NCBI GenBank assembly: GCA_004020645.1
Contig: SAQL01000012.1
Span: 124,001-188,000, forward strand
Source: Mesorhizobium sp.
GTDB taxonomy: Bacteria; Pseudomonadota; Alphaproteobacteria; Rhizobiales; Rhizobiaceae
Direction: 5' to 3'
Length of the DNA stretch: 64,000 nucleotides
Of the stretch, positions 26,750-37,092 are shown piece by piece. The position numbers and the translations under genes are program-made. The notes under the pieces were generated by a model. It had not been told where the DNA came from. It saw only the letters and a list, made by a program, of their open reading frames with translations, and did not search any database. Each line of letters starts with the position of its first letter. The first letter of the stretch is position 1.

Positions 26750-27503
26750 GAAGTTGTCCTTTCGACGGGTAGACGGCGCCGCCGCCGGCCGGTTCGTCGG
26801 TGGCGCGGCAGAAATAAACCTCTTGCTCCGGGTGCAGCACGATCTCGAAGCCGGCGCTGCGCAGCATAGCTTCGGTGCAGGCGCTATTGGGAATCCACCA
26901 GTTGGTTGGGTCGTCGGCATAGCGATGCTCGACGAAATGCAGCTTCGGAAACTCCGGCCGGTCGAACAGATCGTGTGTCCAGAAAGGATAATTCTCATCG
27001 AGTGCGGGCAGTTCGGTGCTGCCGCGCTGCATGGACTGGAAGATCATCAGGTCGCCGGCGACGTGCTCCCGGATCAGATCGAGAGCGAGCAGGGGGTGGC
27101 GCAGGTGATACAGCACACCCATGAACAGGACGATGTCGAATTTCTCCCGCAGCGCGCCGACATCGTAGACCGACAGTTGCTGGAATTCGATGTCGCAGTC
27201 CGCGATCTCGGCAGCGAAGCGCGCCTGCGCCAGATAGGCTTCATCGAAATCGATGCCGAGGACGCGGCCGGCGCCGCGTCGTTTCATCTCGATCGAGTAG
27301 AAGCCGGCGTTGCAGCCTATGTCGAGCACGGCCTTGCCGGACAGATCGGCAGGAATGGCGTCGGCGAACTTGCGCCATTTGATCAGCGGGTAGTTGCCGA
27401 GGAAATGGTCGGGGGCGGTTTCGACGCCTGCCAGTTCCATATTGTGGAACCACGGGCCAAGGGCATCGATGCGGCGACGGATTTCGGCGTTAGAATGCAG
27501 CAT
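26742..27503 (-). CDS. CmoB-like methyltransferase (TIGR04290-type)
   Basis: 253 aa. It opens with IDALGPWFHNMELAGVETAPDH, like tRNA-uridine methyltransferase CmoB, then motif I VLDIGCNAGFYSIEMKRRGA, VLGIDFDEAYLAQA and FMGVLYHLRHPLLALD. I recall this as the TIGR04290 (Rta_06860) family, found with similar glycan gene clusters, so its substrate is probably a glycan or lipid rather than tRNA. Packed 2 bp after the nucleotidyltransferase gene. Confidence 0.8.
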   Translation of the reverse strand: MLHSNAEIRRRIDALGPWFHNMELAGVETAPDHFLGNYPLIKWRKFADAIPADLSGKAVLDIGCNAGFYSIEMKRRGAGRVLGIDFDEAYLAQARFAAEIADCDIEFQQLSVYDVGALREKFDIVLFMGVLYHLRHPLLALDLIREHVAGDLMIFQSMQRGSTELPALDENYPFWTHDLFDRPEFPKLHFVEHRYADDPTNWWIPNSACTEAMLRSAGFEIVLHPEQEVYFCRATDEPAGGGAVYPSKGQLHD

Positions 27504-27505
27504 GG

Positions 27506-28312
27506 CTAGCCTCCTTCGCCTGGATGGCTTGGTATCTGCGACTGCGCTGGCAGCACGAACATGAGGTTTTTCGCGTCCTCCAACGTAGGGTCGTTGTTCT
27601 CAAGCAGCCGAAGTGCCGTGCGGTAGCCGTTGAAAGTGCCGACGTCGACATAGGCGGTGCCTGCCTTGACGCCGTAAGCCTCACCGCCGGCCGCCAGATA
27701 AGCATTGATGAGCGTACCGACGTATTCGTCGCTTTGATCCCGCTCGCGCCAAAGCGCGGCAAGCTGGTGAAGTATGCGGCCCGGCATCTTGAACGCGCCC
27801 CAAATCCAGTTCGATGCGGCGTCTTGTTGCTTGACCTGGATCTCCCTCACTCGGTCGTCCTGGTCGAGAACGACGGCATCGAAGAGTTCCGGGTGATCCA
27901 CCGGGAAGAGTAGAAACGACAACCGGTCGTCCGGCAGCTGGCAAAAGCCATCTTCCGGAAACCAGATCGTATCGGGCAGACCGATCAGAACCGTCTCGTC
28001 CGGCGCGACCAGCGGGCCGGCGCGGAAGATCGCATCGCAAAGACCGACGGGGGTCGGCTGTACGACGAACAATGCGGCGGCGTCGCCGTAGCCGGCGGCA
28101 TAGTATTCGAGGATGTCCGATTTGCCCGATCCGATGACGAAGCAGATTTTGTCGACGCCGTTGCGCACCATGCGACGCACCAGATATTCGCTCACCGCGC
28201 AAGGACGCTCGGTCTGGCCGTCGATACGGCTGCCGACCGGCAGGAGCTCCTTCGAGAAGCCGAGTGGTTGAATGCGGCTGCCGCGGCCGGCCGCGGGCAC
28301 GATGCCCAACAT
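27506..28312 (-). CDS. Sugar-phosphate nucleotidyltransferase
   Basis: 268 aa RmlA/GalU-type enzyme. The N-terminal nucleotide-binding loop is PAAGRGSRIQPLGFSKELLPVG, followed by the metal-binding region GLPDTIWF and a late YVDVGTFNGYR. It should form an NDP-sugar (or another NDP-activated polyol) for the glycosyltransferases beside it; the base and sugar cannot be read from sequence. Its ATG overlaps the preceding CgeB-like stop codon. Confidence 0.85.
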   Translation of the reverse strand: MLGIVPAAGRGSRIQPLGFSKELLPVGSRIDGQTERPCAVSEYLVRRMVRNGVDKICFVIGSGKSDILEYYAAGYGDAAALFVVQPTPVGLCDAIFRAGPLVAPDETVLIGLPDTIWFPEDGFCQLPDDRLSFLLFPVDHPELFDAVVLDQDDRVREIQVKQQDAASNWIWGAFKMPGRILHQLAALWRERDQSDEYVGTLINAYLAAGGEAYGVKAGTAYVDVGTFNGYRTALRLLENNDPTLEDAKNLMFVLPAQSQIPSHPGEGG

Positions 28313-29415
28313 CAGATTGCTTCCTTCAACGGCTCACTCGCCGTCGAGCCCTGCAATGCATCGGACATGAGGCGATCCAGTTCCCTGGCGCGCTGCGCGG
28401 AGGTGTGTTCGTCCAACACCCGCTCGCGCGCACGGCGCCGGATTGCGTCAACTTCGCTGTCGGACAAGCGGACTGCCGCGACCACGTCGTCGGTGGTGTC
28501 CGCCAGGATGATCTCGCTGCCGGGCTGGAAAAAACGGCTCAGCCCGGGCCAGCTGTCGCTCACCATAGCCGCGCCGCAGGCTGCCGCCTCGAACAGCCTG
28601 CCCGAAGGACACCAGCCCCTCTTGGCCATCGCCTCGCGGGTCACGTTCAGCGTCAGACGCGATGAGCAGAAGAAGGCCGGATGGTCCGCAGGCGGAAGAT
28701 GCCTGACAAAGAAGATGTTTTCGCCCCACGGAAATTCGTGCGGATATTGGGCGCCGCCGATGACGAAACGGTGGTCCGGCAGGCGCGCTGCCGTGCGGAC
28801 CAGCAGCTTTTCGACGCCGGCCTGGCGATCAGCCGCATAAGTTCCGAGATAGGATAGATCTCCGGCAAATTCAGCCCGGGGCTCTGCCGGCCGGTGTCGC
28901 TCGGGATCGACATGACCGTACAGAGGCAAGACATGGCGCGCACCCAGCAGGGTTTTCAGCGCATCGATTGCGGTTCCCCCCGTATAACTCAGGACGAGGT
29001 CGAAATCGCGAAGGCCTTCGGGCCCGTAATACGCCGGTCGTAGACCTTGTTCGATCCGGGCGAGTGTAACCGGGGTGTCCAGATCGTAGAAAACTTTCAG
29101 CCCGCGACAGGCCTGCTGCGCCAGGCGCGATGCCTCCACGGCGTCGGGGCAATAGGACGTGACGATGACGACGTCCGATTCCCCGATAGCCTGTTCCGCG
29201 ACATGGCGAATGTCCTCCCAGTCCGGATAGAGAACGACATTGCCGCCATCGAGATGATCAAGGTCGCGCGCCCCGGCATAGTATGGGGTGTTGCGTTCAA
29301 AGAAGGTGACGGACCAGCCCAGCCCGCCCAGCGCCCGGATCAGGCCGCGCCACAGTGTCGCGTGTCCGTTTCCCCACGAGGAGGTGACGGTGAGACCGAA
29401 AATGACCATTCGCAT
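28312..29415 (-). CDS. CgeB-like glycosyltransferase 1
   Basis: 367 aa GT-B protein of the CgeB/DUF3880 type. N-terminal SSWGNGHATLWRGLIRAL and FFERNTPYY; central DFDLVLSYTGGTAIDAL and LYGHVDPERH; C-terminal RLFEAAACGAAMVSDSWPGL with GSEIILADT. It is a close paralogue of the gene at 32662-33771 and shares the SSWGNGHAT motif. Sugar and acceptor are unknown. Confidence 0.8.
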   Translation of the reverse strand: MRMVIFGLTVTSSWGNGHATLWRGLIRALGGLGWSVTFFERNTPYYAGARDLDHLDGGNVVLYPDWEDIRHVAEQAIGESDVVIVTSYCPDAVEASRLAQQACRGLKVFYDLDTPVTLARIEQGLRPAYYGPEGLRDFDLVLSYTGGTAIDALKTLLGARHVLPLYGHVDPERHRPAEPRAEFAGDLSYLGTYAADRQAGVEKLLVRTAARLPDHRFVIGGAQYPHEFPWGENIFFVRHLPPADHPAFFCSSRLTLNVTREAMAKRGWCPSGRLFEAAACGAAMVSDSWPGLSRFFQPGSEIILADTTDDVVAAVRLSDSEVDAIRRRARERVLDEHTSAQRARELDRLMSDALQGSTASEPLKEAI

Positions 29416-29428
29416 CCGGCAGTCCTCG

Positions 29429-30021
29429 TCAGGCGGCTTCGTTCAATCGGATCAGCTTGGCACCCCAGTCACCGGATACGACCGTGGTGATCGAAGCGGG
29501 ATCGATATCGAAGCGAAAACAGTCTCCCAGCGGCAAGCCGAGCACCTTGCAGACGGCGGCCTTGATCACGTCGGCATGGCTGACCAGTGCCACGGATTGA
29601 TTCTGGTGGCGTTTGCGAAGCTGCTGCATCAGGGAGGTGACACGTTGCTGCACGTCCAGCATGGTCTCGCCGCCCGGCGTCCTCGCCTGCTGACGCCGAC
29701 TGTTCCACACCCGCCAGTCGGCGTCCTGGTTCAACTCTTCGAAAGTCTTTCCCGACCACGCGCCGAAGTCGATCTCATCAAGCTCTTGGCAGATTGTGAT
29801 CTTATCGGGACCGCAGGCGATTGCGATCGGTTTTGCGGTTTCCAGTGTTCGTTCGCGCGGGCTGCAACAGATGGCTGCCAGCGGCTCCGGTGCCATGTGG
29901 CTGGCCAGGCGCAAGGCTTGTGCCCTGCCGGTTTCGCCAAGGCAAACTCCGGCCATGCGTCCGGCAAGATAGTCGCCGACATTGTCGTGCGCCGCATGGC
30001 GGATCAAAAAGAATGTCGTCG

Positions 30022-30025
<4 letters not shown>
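29429..30025 (-). CDS. Histidine phosphatase family protein
   Basis: 198 aa phosphoglycerate-mutase-like phosphatase. The catalytic motif is LIRHAAHD (RHA instead of the common RHG), with the second histidine in SHADVIKA and the acid in LDEIDFGAWSG. Wedged between Ino1 (ATGA overlap) and a glycosyltransferase, it could dephosphorylate inositol phosphate or a glycosyl-inositol phosphate; this is inference from context only. Confidence 0.85.
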
Positions 30026-31125
<1,100 letters not shown>

Positions 31126-31168
31126 GAAACTGCCGCCATCGCTGTTGAAGGTAAGTTCCCTCGCGCCG

Positions 31169-31193
31169 AACTGCCAGCTGCCGGGAATGTTCC
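31169..31193 (-). promoter_or_regulatory. Relaxed EcfG-type promoter before ino1, GGAAC-N16-AGTT
   Basis: Minus-strand GGAAC at 31193-31189 and TT at 31170-31169, about 43 nt before GTG 31125. It has the same AGTT -10 variant as the site before the first gene of the cassette at 40571-40595. Confidence 0.45.
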
Positions 31194-31279
31194 TTGCGCC
31201 CCGGAAAAATCATGGCGGATCAAAGCTGCGCACTGTTTGAGGCTGCCTGGGCGGATCGACGCCTGGAGCGCCGCAGGCC

Positions 31280-31480
31280 TCAGTCGAGGCTTCGCAGCAT
31301 ATCCGCTTCCTTTTCCAGGATGGTGGCCACTTCCTCGCGCTCAAGGTGCGTCATCATCAGGCTCACACAGCATTCAAGGTAGGTGATCGAGGCACGTCGC
31401 AGAAAGGCAGCCGTTTCCTTTGCGGCCATTTGCTCGATGTCCTTGGCGGATCGTTTTCGTTGCACGGGTCCGTTCTCCAT
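31280..31480 (-). CDS. Small hypothetical protein, 66 aa
   Basis: Unrecognised helical protein with a basic start (QRKRSAKDIEQM) and a hydrophobic middle (ITYLECCVSLMMTHLE) containing paired cysteines. It lies between UXS and ino1. Its own exact EcfG promoter (31496-31520) ends only about 16 nt before the ATG, giving a very short leader. It may not belong to the glycan pathway. Confidence 0.6.
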   Translation of the reverse strand: MENGPVQRKRSAKDIEQMAAKETAAFLRRASITYLECCVSLMMTHLEREEVATILEKEADMLRSLD

Positions 31481-31495
31481 GCGCTACCATCGCCC

Positions 31496-31520
31496 AACGG
31501 CGAGCTCGGCTGGATGTTCC
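31496..31520 (-). promoter_or_regulatory. EcfG-type promoter, exact GGAAC-N16-CGTT
   Basis: Minus-strand GGAAC at 31520-31516 and CGTT at 31499-31496, in the gap between the UXS gene and the 66-aa gene. It could also drive ino1 and the genes beyond it. Confidence 0.7.
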
Positions 31521-31591
31521 CATAATGAGAAAAAGTGACAGCGCGTGTTGGTCTGACCAGGATATGCTCGAGGGCGCAGCTCTCCTTGACT

Positions 31592-32638
31592 TCAGGCCGG
31601 CAGGTTTTGCAGTCGGCCTGAAGTGGACCTGACGCTTGGCGCAATTGGGGAAATTCGATCCTCGTTACGGCTGGCTTCGAGCTCCATGAAATAGCTGATC
31701 GTCTGCATGAGGCCTTGCCTGAGCGGCACCTTTGGCGACCAATCGAAAAGGGTTTTTGCTCGGGAAATGTCCGGTTGCCGCCGGCGAGGGTCGTCTTGCG
31801 GCAGTGGCAGGAATTTGAAGACCGAGTTGCTGTGGGTCATATCCCTCACCAATCCGGCCAGTTGAAGAACGGTGAATTCCCCGGGGTTGCCCAAATTGAC
31901 CGGTTGGCGCGGATTGGGATCGACATCCATAAGGCAGACCAGACCGTCAACCAGATCGGAGACGTAGCAGAACGACCTGGTCTGCAGCCCGTCGCCGAAT
32001 ATCGTCAGTGGTCTCTTCTCGAGGGCCTGCATCACCAGGTTCGAGACAATCCGGCCGTCGGCAGGATCCATCCTCGGACCATAGGTGTTGAAGATGCGCG
32101 CGACCCGGATGTCGGCCATTTCGGTTCTCAAATAATCGAAGCACAAAGTTTCGGCGGTTCGCTTGCCTTCATCATAGCAGGCACGAGGACCGGTGCAGTT
32201 CACGTGACCGACATAGTCTTCCCTTTGCGGGTGCTGTTCGGGATCCCCATACACTTCGCTTGTCGATGCCTGAAGGAAGCGCGCATTATTTCGGGCGGCG
32301 AGCTCAAGCAGATTGAGCGTTCCGATCACGCAGGTTCGAGTGGTGTGAACCGGATCGGCCTGGTAGCGCGGCGGCGATGCGGCGCACGCCAGGTTGAAAA
32401 TGCGGTCCACCGGCTCGGCAAGATCCAATGGCTGGCAAATATCCTGCTCGATCAACCGGAAACGAGGACGGTCCATGATCGAGATGATGTTTTCCATCCG
32501 ACCGGTAAGGAAATTGTCGACACAGATCACACGGTACCCGGCCTGAAGCAGTGTTTCGCAAAGATGCGAACCGAGGAAACCCGCGCCGCCGGCGACAAGC
32601 GCCGTTTTGGTTCGTTGCGTCCTTCTTGATTGCCGCAT
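31592..32638 (-). CDS. UDP-glucuronate decarboxylase (UXS-type SDR)
   Basis: 348 aa extended SDR that converts UDP-glucuronate to UDP-xylose. NAD loop GGAGFLGSHLCE, the family-typical SEVYGDP and the catalytic CYDEGKR (Y-x-x-x-K), plus RIFNTYGPRM and the sugar-nucleotide region RSFCYVSDLVDGL. ATG 32638 has an AGGAG 8 nt upstream; ATG 32665 forms ATGA overlap with the preceding gene and is possible. The longer open frame up to 33385 is read-through, not gene. Confidence 0.9.
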   Translation of the reverse strand: MRQSRRTQRTKTALVAGGAGFLGSHLCETLLQAGYRVICVDNFLTGRMENIISIMDRPRFRLIEQDICQPLDLAEPVDRIFNLACAASPPRYQADPVHTTRTCVIGTLNLLELAARNNARFLQASTSEVYGDPEQHPQREDYVGHVNCTGPRACYDEGKRTAETLCFDYLRTEMADIRVARIFNTYGPRMDPADGRIVSNLVMQALEKRPLTIFGDGLQTRSFCYVSDLVDGLVCLMDVDPNPRQPVNLGNPGEFTVLQLAGLVRDMTHSNSVFKFLPLPQDDPRRRQPDISRAKTLFDWSPKVPLRQGLMQTISYFMELEASRNEDRISPIAPSVRSTSGRLQNLPA

Positions 32639-32661
32639 CTCTATTTTCTCCTGTCTGCCGG

Positions 32662-33771
32662 TCATGCTGCACTTTCGATGTCCAGATCGAGAGTTGGACG
32701 AGCCGATCTTGGCCGCGCCAGCAGCGAAACGAATTCGCGGGCTCTCGCGGCGCCAGTGTGTGCTGCCAGGATCGTTTCGCGCGCTCGCTTGGCCATAGCG
32801 AGCCTGACGCGGTCGGATCGCCTGGACAGGATATCGATCACGTCTTCGGCTTGGCCGGCCGTATTGATCGTGGCTGTCGGAAAGAAGCTGTCCAGACCGG
32901 TCCAGCGATCGCTGATGATCGCCGTGCCACAGGCGGCCGCCTCGAAGAGACGTACGCTGGGAGACCATCCAGCCGCTATCATGGAGCTGCGTGTGACGTT
33001 CAATGTGTAGCGCTGCCGGCTGTAGAAAGCGGCGTGATCCGCCGGCGGCAAGTGCTCGATGCGATCGACATTGCTCGGCCAGACGGTCTCGGACGGGAAT
33101 TGCGAGCCGGCCACGACGAAGCGACGGTCCGGCATGCGTCTTGCCGGTTCGAGCAGGAGAGCATCCAGCGTCGCCTGCCGGTCCGAGCTGTAGGTTCCGA
33201 GGTAGCCAAGATCCCAGCAGATCGGATCGGCCGTTCGGCGATGCCGCTCCGGGTCGACCGAACAGTAGAGCGGCTCGGCGCGCCGTGCACCGAAGTCCGC
33301 CGCCAAACGGGCGAGCGTCGGCCCGCCGGTGAACGAGAAATAGACGTCGAAATACGGAATCTGTCGTTGGCAGATGTAGTCGCAATCATTCGCGGCGAGC
33401 TTTGCCAGCGTGACCGGCGTGTCGATGTCGTAGAAGCAGAACTGGCCCGTGCACAGGGACGCGACAATGTCGATGACGGCGCGCCCTTCCGGAACGAAGG
33501 ACCCAACCACCACGACATCGGCCTGCTGCAGGCAGCGGGCATACGTCCGACGAAGATCGTTCGTCGTTTCGTAGTAGCGCAACGTGCAGAAATCCGGGTC
33601 GCGCAGATCGCGATGGTTTGCATACCACGGCACGTCGCGCTCGAGGAAGGTGACGCGATGGCCGAGTTCGTGCAGGCCCTTCAGCAACCCGCGAAAAGTG
33701 GTGGCGTGGCCGTTTCCCCATGAAGAGGACAAAGACAGGCCAAGAAAGACGATATCCAGCCGCTTGGTCAT
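32662..33771 (-). CDS. CgeB-like glycosyltransferase 2
   Basis: 369 aa, close paralogue of the gene at 28312-29415: SSSWGNGHATTFRGLLKGL, FLERDVPWYANHRDL, YFDVYFSFTGGPTLARL, LYCSVDPERHRR, then RLFEAAACGTAIISDRW. GT-B fold of the CgeB type. The ATG at 33771 overlaps the preceding stop (ATGA). The preserved EAAACG block suggests both copies remain functional. Confidence 0.82.
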   Translation of the reverse strand: MTKRLDIVFLGLSLSSSWGNGHATTFRGLLKGLHELGHRVTFLERDVPWYANHRDLRDPDFCTLRYYETTNDLRRTYARCLQQADVVVVGSFVPEGRAVIDIVASLCTGQFCFYDIDTPVTLAKLAANDCDYICQRQIPYFDVYFSFTGGPTLARLAADFGARRAEPLYCSVDPERHRRTADPICWDLGYLGTYSSDRQATLDALLLEPARRMPDRRFVVAGSQFPSETVWPSNVDRIEHLPPADHAAFYSRQRYTLNVTRSSMIAAGWSPSVRLFEAAACGTAIISDRWTGLDSFFPTATINTAGQAEDVIDILSRRSDRVRLAMAKRARETILAAHTGAARAREFVSLLARPRSARPTLDLDIESAA

Positions 33772-34862
33772 TCCGCTGCCTCCACGGTGGGGCGTTCGAA
33801 ATGACGCCTGAAGACAGCGTCGGCCACGGCTGCCCGCAACGCATAAGTGTGCTCCGCGAGAACACGCCGAAGCGCAGATGCGCCGATCGCCTTTGCCCGC
33901 TGGGGTGTGAGGGTGCGCATGATTTCGGCGACATCGTCGCCGTCGCGCGCCACCAGGATCTCTTCGCCAGGGACCAGGAACAATTCGACGCCGAGCCAGG
34001 CGTCGGTGATGAGACATGCGCCGGCACCCGCAGCCTCGAAGACGCGCGTGGCAGGTGAAAAGCCGTTGGCGGCCATGCTGTCGCGGCTGATGTTCAGCAC
34101 CGCCTTGGGTGTGACATTGAACGCATTGTGGTCCCGCGTGCCGACGTGACCGAGCCATGCGACATTTGCCGGAAGCTGCTTGTCACCCCAACCCGATCCG
34201 CCGAGCAGGAAACGCTGATCGCCCGAACGGCTGGCCGGATCGAGGAAGAAGGCTTCGACGCGTGCCTCGCGGTCCGGCAGGCGGTTGCCGAGAAAGGCGA
34301 GGTCGCAAGCGAAACGCTTATCCTTTGCGACCGGATGATGCGTTTCGGGATCGAGCGCATTGTAGATCGGCACGCACTCGGCTGCCCCCAGCGCACGATA
34401 GGCCCAGACGACCGGATCTCCGCCGCCATAGGTGAGGACAAGGTCGATCTCGCGCAACGCGCGGTGCAGGGGGTGGTCCGGCTCGTCGCGCAATTGGCCC
34501 AGAGTGGCCGGTGCGTCAACATCCCAGAACACTGTCAGCGCATCGGCACGGGCGTGGTCGAGCACAGCGCGCAGCAACGCCTCGTCCTCGAAGCCTACTC
34601 CGCTCGCCTTGACGACGATGTCGGCTTCGCCGGCGCTTGCTGCCACCTGCATCAGCGCATGCGGGGTCGCCTCATAGATGAGGACGTTGCACCAGTCCGG
34701 CGCCTCGATATCGCGGTTCTTCTGCCTGTCGTAGACGTCCGGTTCATAGAAAGTGATCTCGTAGCCGAGCTGAGAAAGAGCCTTGAGCAATCCGCGGTAA
34801 TAGGTCGCCGCGCCATTCCAATAGGACGACAGCAGGCTCGACCCATAAAATGCAATTTTCAT
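33768..34862 (-). CDS. CgeB-like glycosyltransferase 3
   Basis: 364 aa. YGSSLLSSYWNGAATYYRGLL at the start, TFYEPDVYDRQ, DLVLTYGGGDPVVWAYRAL, IYNALDPETHHP and a C-terminal RVFEAAGAGACLITDAW. More diverged from the other copies; EAAGAG replaces EAAACG. Start fixed at 34862 by ATGA overlap with the upstream gene. Donor unknown. Confidence 0.8.
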   Translation of the reverse strand: MKIAFYGSSLLSSYWNGAATYYRGLLKALSQLGYEITFYEPDVYDRQKNRDIEAPDWCNVLIYEATPHALMQVAASAGEADIVVKASGVGFEDEALLRAVLDHARADALTVFWDVDAPATLGQLRDEPDHPLHRALREIDLVLTYGGGDPVVWAYRALGAAECVPIYNALDPETHHPVAKDKRFACDLAFLGNRLPDREARVEAFFLDPASRSGDQRFLLGGSGWGDKQLPANVAWLGHVGTRDHNAFNVTPKAVLNISRDSMAANGFSPATRVFEAAGAGACLITDAWLGVELFLVPGEEILVARDGDDVAEIMRTLTPQRAKAIGASALRRVLAEHTYALRAAVADAVFRRHFERPTVEAAE

Positions 34863-35989
34863 GCGACTGTCTCCTCTATGGCGATAGGATCGATGGTTTG
34901 GAGGTTGCCGCATTCGGCGAGCACGTCGAACAATTCGTCCGCCCGGTGCCGGCAAGTGTGTCGCCTCCCGATGGTTTCGAGGCCGGATTTCACCAGAGAG
35001 GCGGCCAGGTCAGTATCGTCCAGCACGTTGCGAAGATGACGACCCATCTCGGATCCGTCGCGCGCGAAAAGGAAGTCGATGCCTGGCCGGAAGAGTTGCT
35101 CGACATCGGTCCAAGGCGCCGAAACGAGCGGGATGCCACAGGCGAGCGCCTCGAACATACGGATCGTCGGGATTCCGGGTAGGCTCTCCCGATAGGGGCG
35201 CCGCGGGATGTGGACGGTAACGCGGTGGGCCGCGAATGCCTTGGGCACGTCCGCATTGGCAATCCAGCCTTCGTAACCGAGCCCGGCGGCGGCAAGATCG
35301 GCGAGCGCTTCGCGTGGATAGCGCACGCCATGAACAGTGCCGCTCAGGCCAAGTTCTTCCACCGGATCGATCAGGAATTCCTTGATTTCGGCACTGCGCT
35401 CATCGTCACCCCAGTTGCCGATCCAGATCACGTCGGATGTATGGTCGATCTCCGGGTGCGGCTTGAACAGGCGCTCATCCGCCGCCTCATGCCAGGTGAA
35501 AGCACGTTTGCCCCAGCCGGCGCGCAGATAGCTTTCCCGCAACGCTTCGCCGAAGGCGAGCACCCCGTCATAATGCTCCAGCCGCAGAGCCGAGATCGCC
35601 TGCGTCGCCGAGACGGCGCGATGATGGGTGTCATGGAACAGAAGCGTGAAACCGCCTCCGTTCGCCTTTGCCCTGCCGATGCGCGCGACAAGGTCCGGGT
35701 CAGTCCATTCGTGGACGATCACTACGTCGGCGTCTGCAACCCAGCCTTCATGATCGAAGGAGGCATCGTAGGTCACCGGCATCAGCTCCGGAAAGTCCTT
35801 TCTGAAGCGCTCGACCGCGAAGGCTCCTTTCTCGACCAGCAGGTTCGAACGGCTCCAGCCATCTGCAGGCTCCAGCGCGATCGCCTGGTGCCCGCGTGCA
35901 ACGACCTCCCGCATGATGCCGCGCAGGAAATGTGCGTTGCCGTGGTTCCAGTCGGAAACGACCGAATGGGTATAGAACAGGAACCGCAT
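34859..35989 (-). CDS. CgeB-like glycosyltransferase 4
   Basis: 376 aa GT-B protein: HSVVSDWNHGNAHFLRGIM, ADADVVIVHEWTDPDLV, a central GDDERSAEIKEFLI and the C-terminal IRMFEALACGIPLVSAPW with FARDGSEM. The HDTHHRA segment is unlike the other copies. It lies 2 bp after the GT4 gene. Function within the glycan assembly cannot be assigned more closely. Confidence 0.8.
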   Translation of the reverse strand: MRFLFYTHSVVSDWNHGNAHFLRGIMREVVARGHQAIALEPADGWSRSNLLVEKGAFAVERFRKDFPELMPVTYDASFDHEGWVADADVVIVHEWTDPDLVARIGRAKANGGGFTLLFHDTHHRAVSATQAISALRLEHYDGVLAFGEALRESYLRAGWGKRAFTWHEAADERLFKPHPEIDHTSDVIWIGNWGDDERSAEIKEFLIDPVEELGLSGTVHGVRYPREALADLAAAGLGYEGWIANADVPKAFAAHRVTVHIPRRPYRESLPGIPTIRMFEALACGIPLVSAPWTDVEQLFRPGIDFLFARDGSEMGRHLRNVLDDTDLAASLVKSGLETIGRRHTCRHRADELFDVLAECGNLQTIDPIAIEETVA

Positions 35990-35991
35990 CG

Positions 35992-37092
35992 TCAGCGTTC
36001 CGCAACGGCCAGGGCGGCCCGATCATAGATGTCGTGCATGGCCGCCGCTTGCCTTGCCGGTGAAAACTTGCGCGCTCGGCGTGCGGCGGCTTCGCCGAGA
36101 CGGCGCCTATATTGGGCGTCGTCAGATAGACAATCGACACATCTGGCGAGATCGCGTGGATCATGGACGTCGTAGAACATAGCCGCGCCATTCCACAATT
36201 CGCGATAGGTCGGGATGTCGGCAAGCACCAAGGGTGTTGCGGACGTCGCTGCCTCCAGTGCGGCAAGGCCAAAGGGTTCATAGACGGACGGCGATACGAA
36301 GATGCCGGCCCGCGCCATCAACCGCCGCACCTCATTGTGGCAGACAGAGCCCAGAGGAACGACATTGCTGAAATTGGCGCTTTGGCCACCGGCGCCTTCG
36401 ATCGGCCCGGCTGCGAAGACCGGCCATTTCGTCAGCGCTGCTGCCCGGTCCAGCGTAGCTGCGTTCTTTGCTTCGTCCCACCAGCGCGCGGCGGCGAGAA
36501 CCACTGGTTTGCGCCTCTCTGCCTTTGGACCCGGCCGCGTGCCGTTGCTGACAACGCTCAGGCGAGCGATCGGCCCGTAGCAGGCCTCGAGCATGTCGGC
36601 ATGGCTGCGGCTGGGCGCGATTACCGCATTTGCCCAATCGAAACCGCGTCTGTTGCGGTCCTTCTGCCAGCCCCATTCGCCGTCCACAGCCTGTCCCCTG
36701 ACGGCGTGGAGCCACGTCACAACGCATGAATGCGAGACCGCCACGACCGGGCACGGCACATCAAGTCCCACGGCCTGCGTCGGCGCATTGAGATGGACGA
36801 GGTCGATCGCGTAGTCGCGAACAAATGCTCGCAGTTCCTGCGGCAATCTTTCCAGATCGCCCTCATTGCGGGTCATCCAGTCCGGCGGTGTCTTGAGCCA
36901 CGCCAAGGCCGCGAAAGCCTCTGCCTCCTTCGCCTGCTCCTCGGACGGTTCCGGGCCTAACCCGGCGAGCACGATGCTGTCGCCGCCGTGAGCCAACTCC
37001 CGCGCCAGATCAAGGGCGTAGCGCCAGACGCCGCCGACGGCATCGACGGTCATCAGGATTCGCCGCGAGCGCCGGATCAGTGACTGCAACAT
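35992..37092 (-). CDS. Glycosyltransferase family 4
   Basis: 366 aa GT-B enzyme. TVDAVGGVWRYALDLARELA at the N-terminus, VSHSCVVTWLHAVRG in the acceptor half, then VVLAAARWWDEAKN and the donor-site block SPSVYEPFGLAALEAATSATP. This glycogen-synthase-like N-terminus is typical of GT4 enzymes in this kind of cassette. ATG 37092 overlaps the radical SAM gene by 16 bp. Confidence 0.85.
   Translation of the reverse strand: MLQSLIRRSRRILMTVDAVGGVWRYALDLARELAHGGDSIVLAGLGPEPSEEQAKEAEAFAALAWLKTPPDWMTRNEGDLERLPQELRAFVRDYAIDLVHLNAPTQAVGLDVPCPVVAVSHSCVVTWLHAVRGQAVDGEWGWQKDRNRRGFDWANAVIAPSRSHADMLEACYGPIARLSVVSNGTRPGPKAERRKPVVLAAARWWDEAKNAATLDRAAALTKWPVFAAGPIEGAGGQSANFSNVVPLGSVCHNEVRRLMARAGIFVSPSVYEPFGLAALEAATSATPLVLADIPTYRELWNGAAMFYDVHDPRDLARCVDCLSDDAQYRRRLGEAAARRARKFSPARQAAAMHDIYDRAALAVAER

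Noticed and set aside
32639..33385. Extended N-terminus of the UXS frame
   Set aside because: The added residues overlap the CgeB-like gene and have no family resemblance; a good ribosome site supports ATG 32638.
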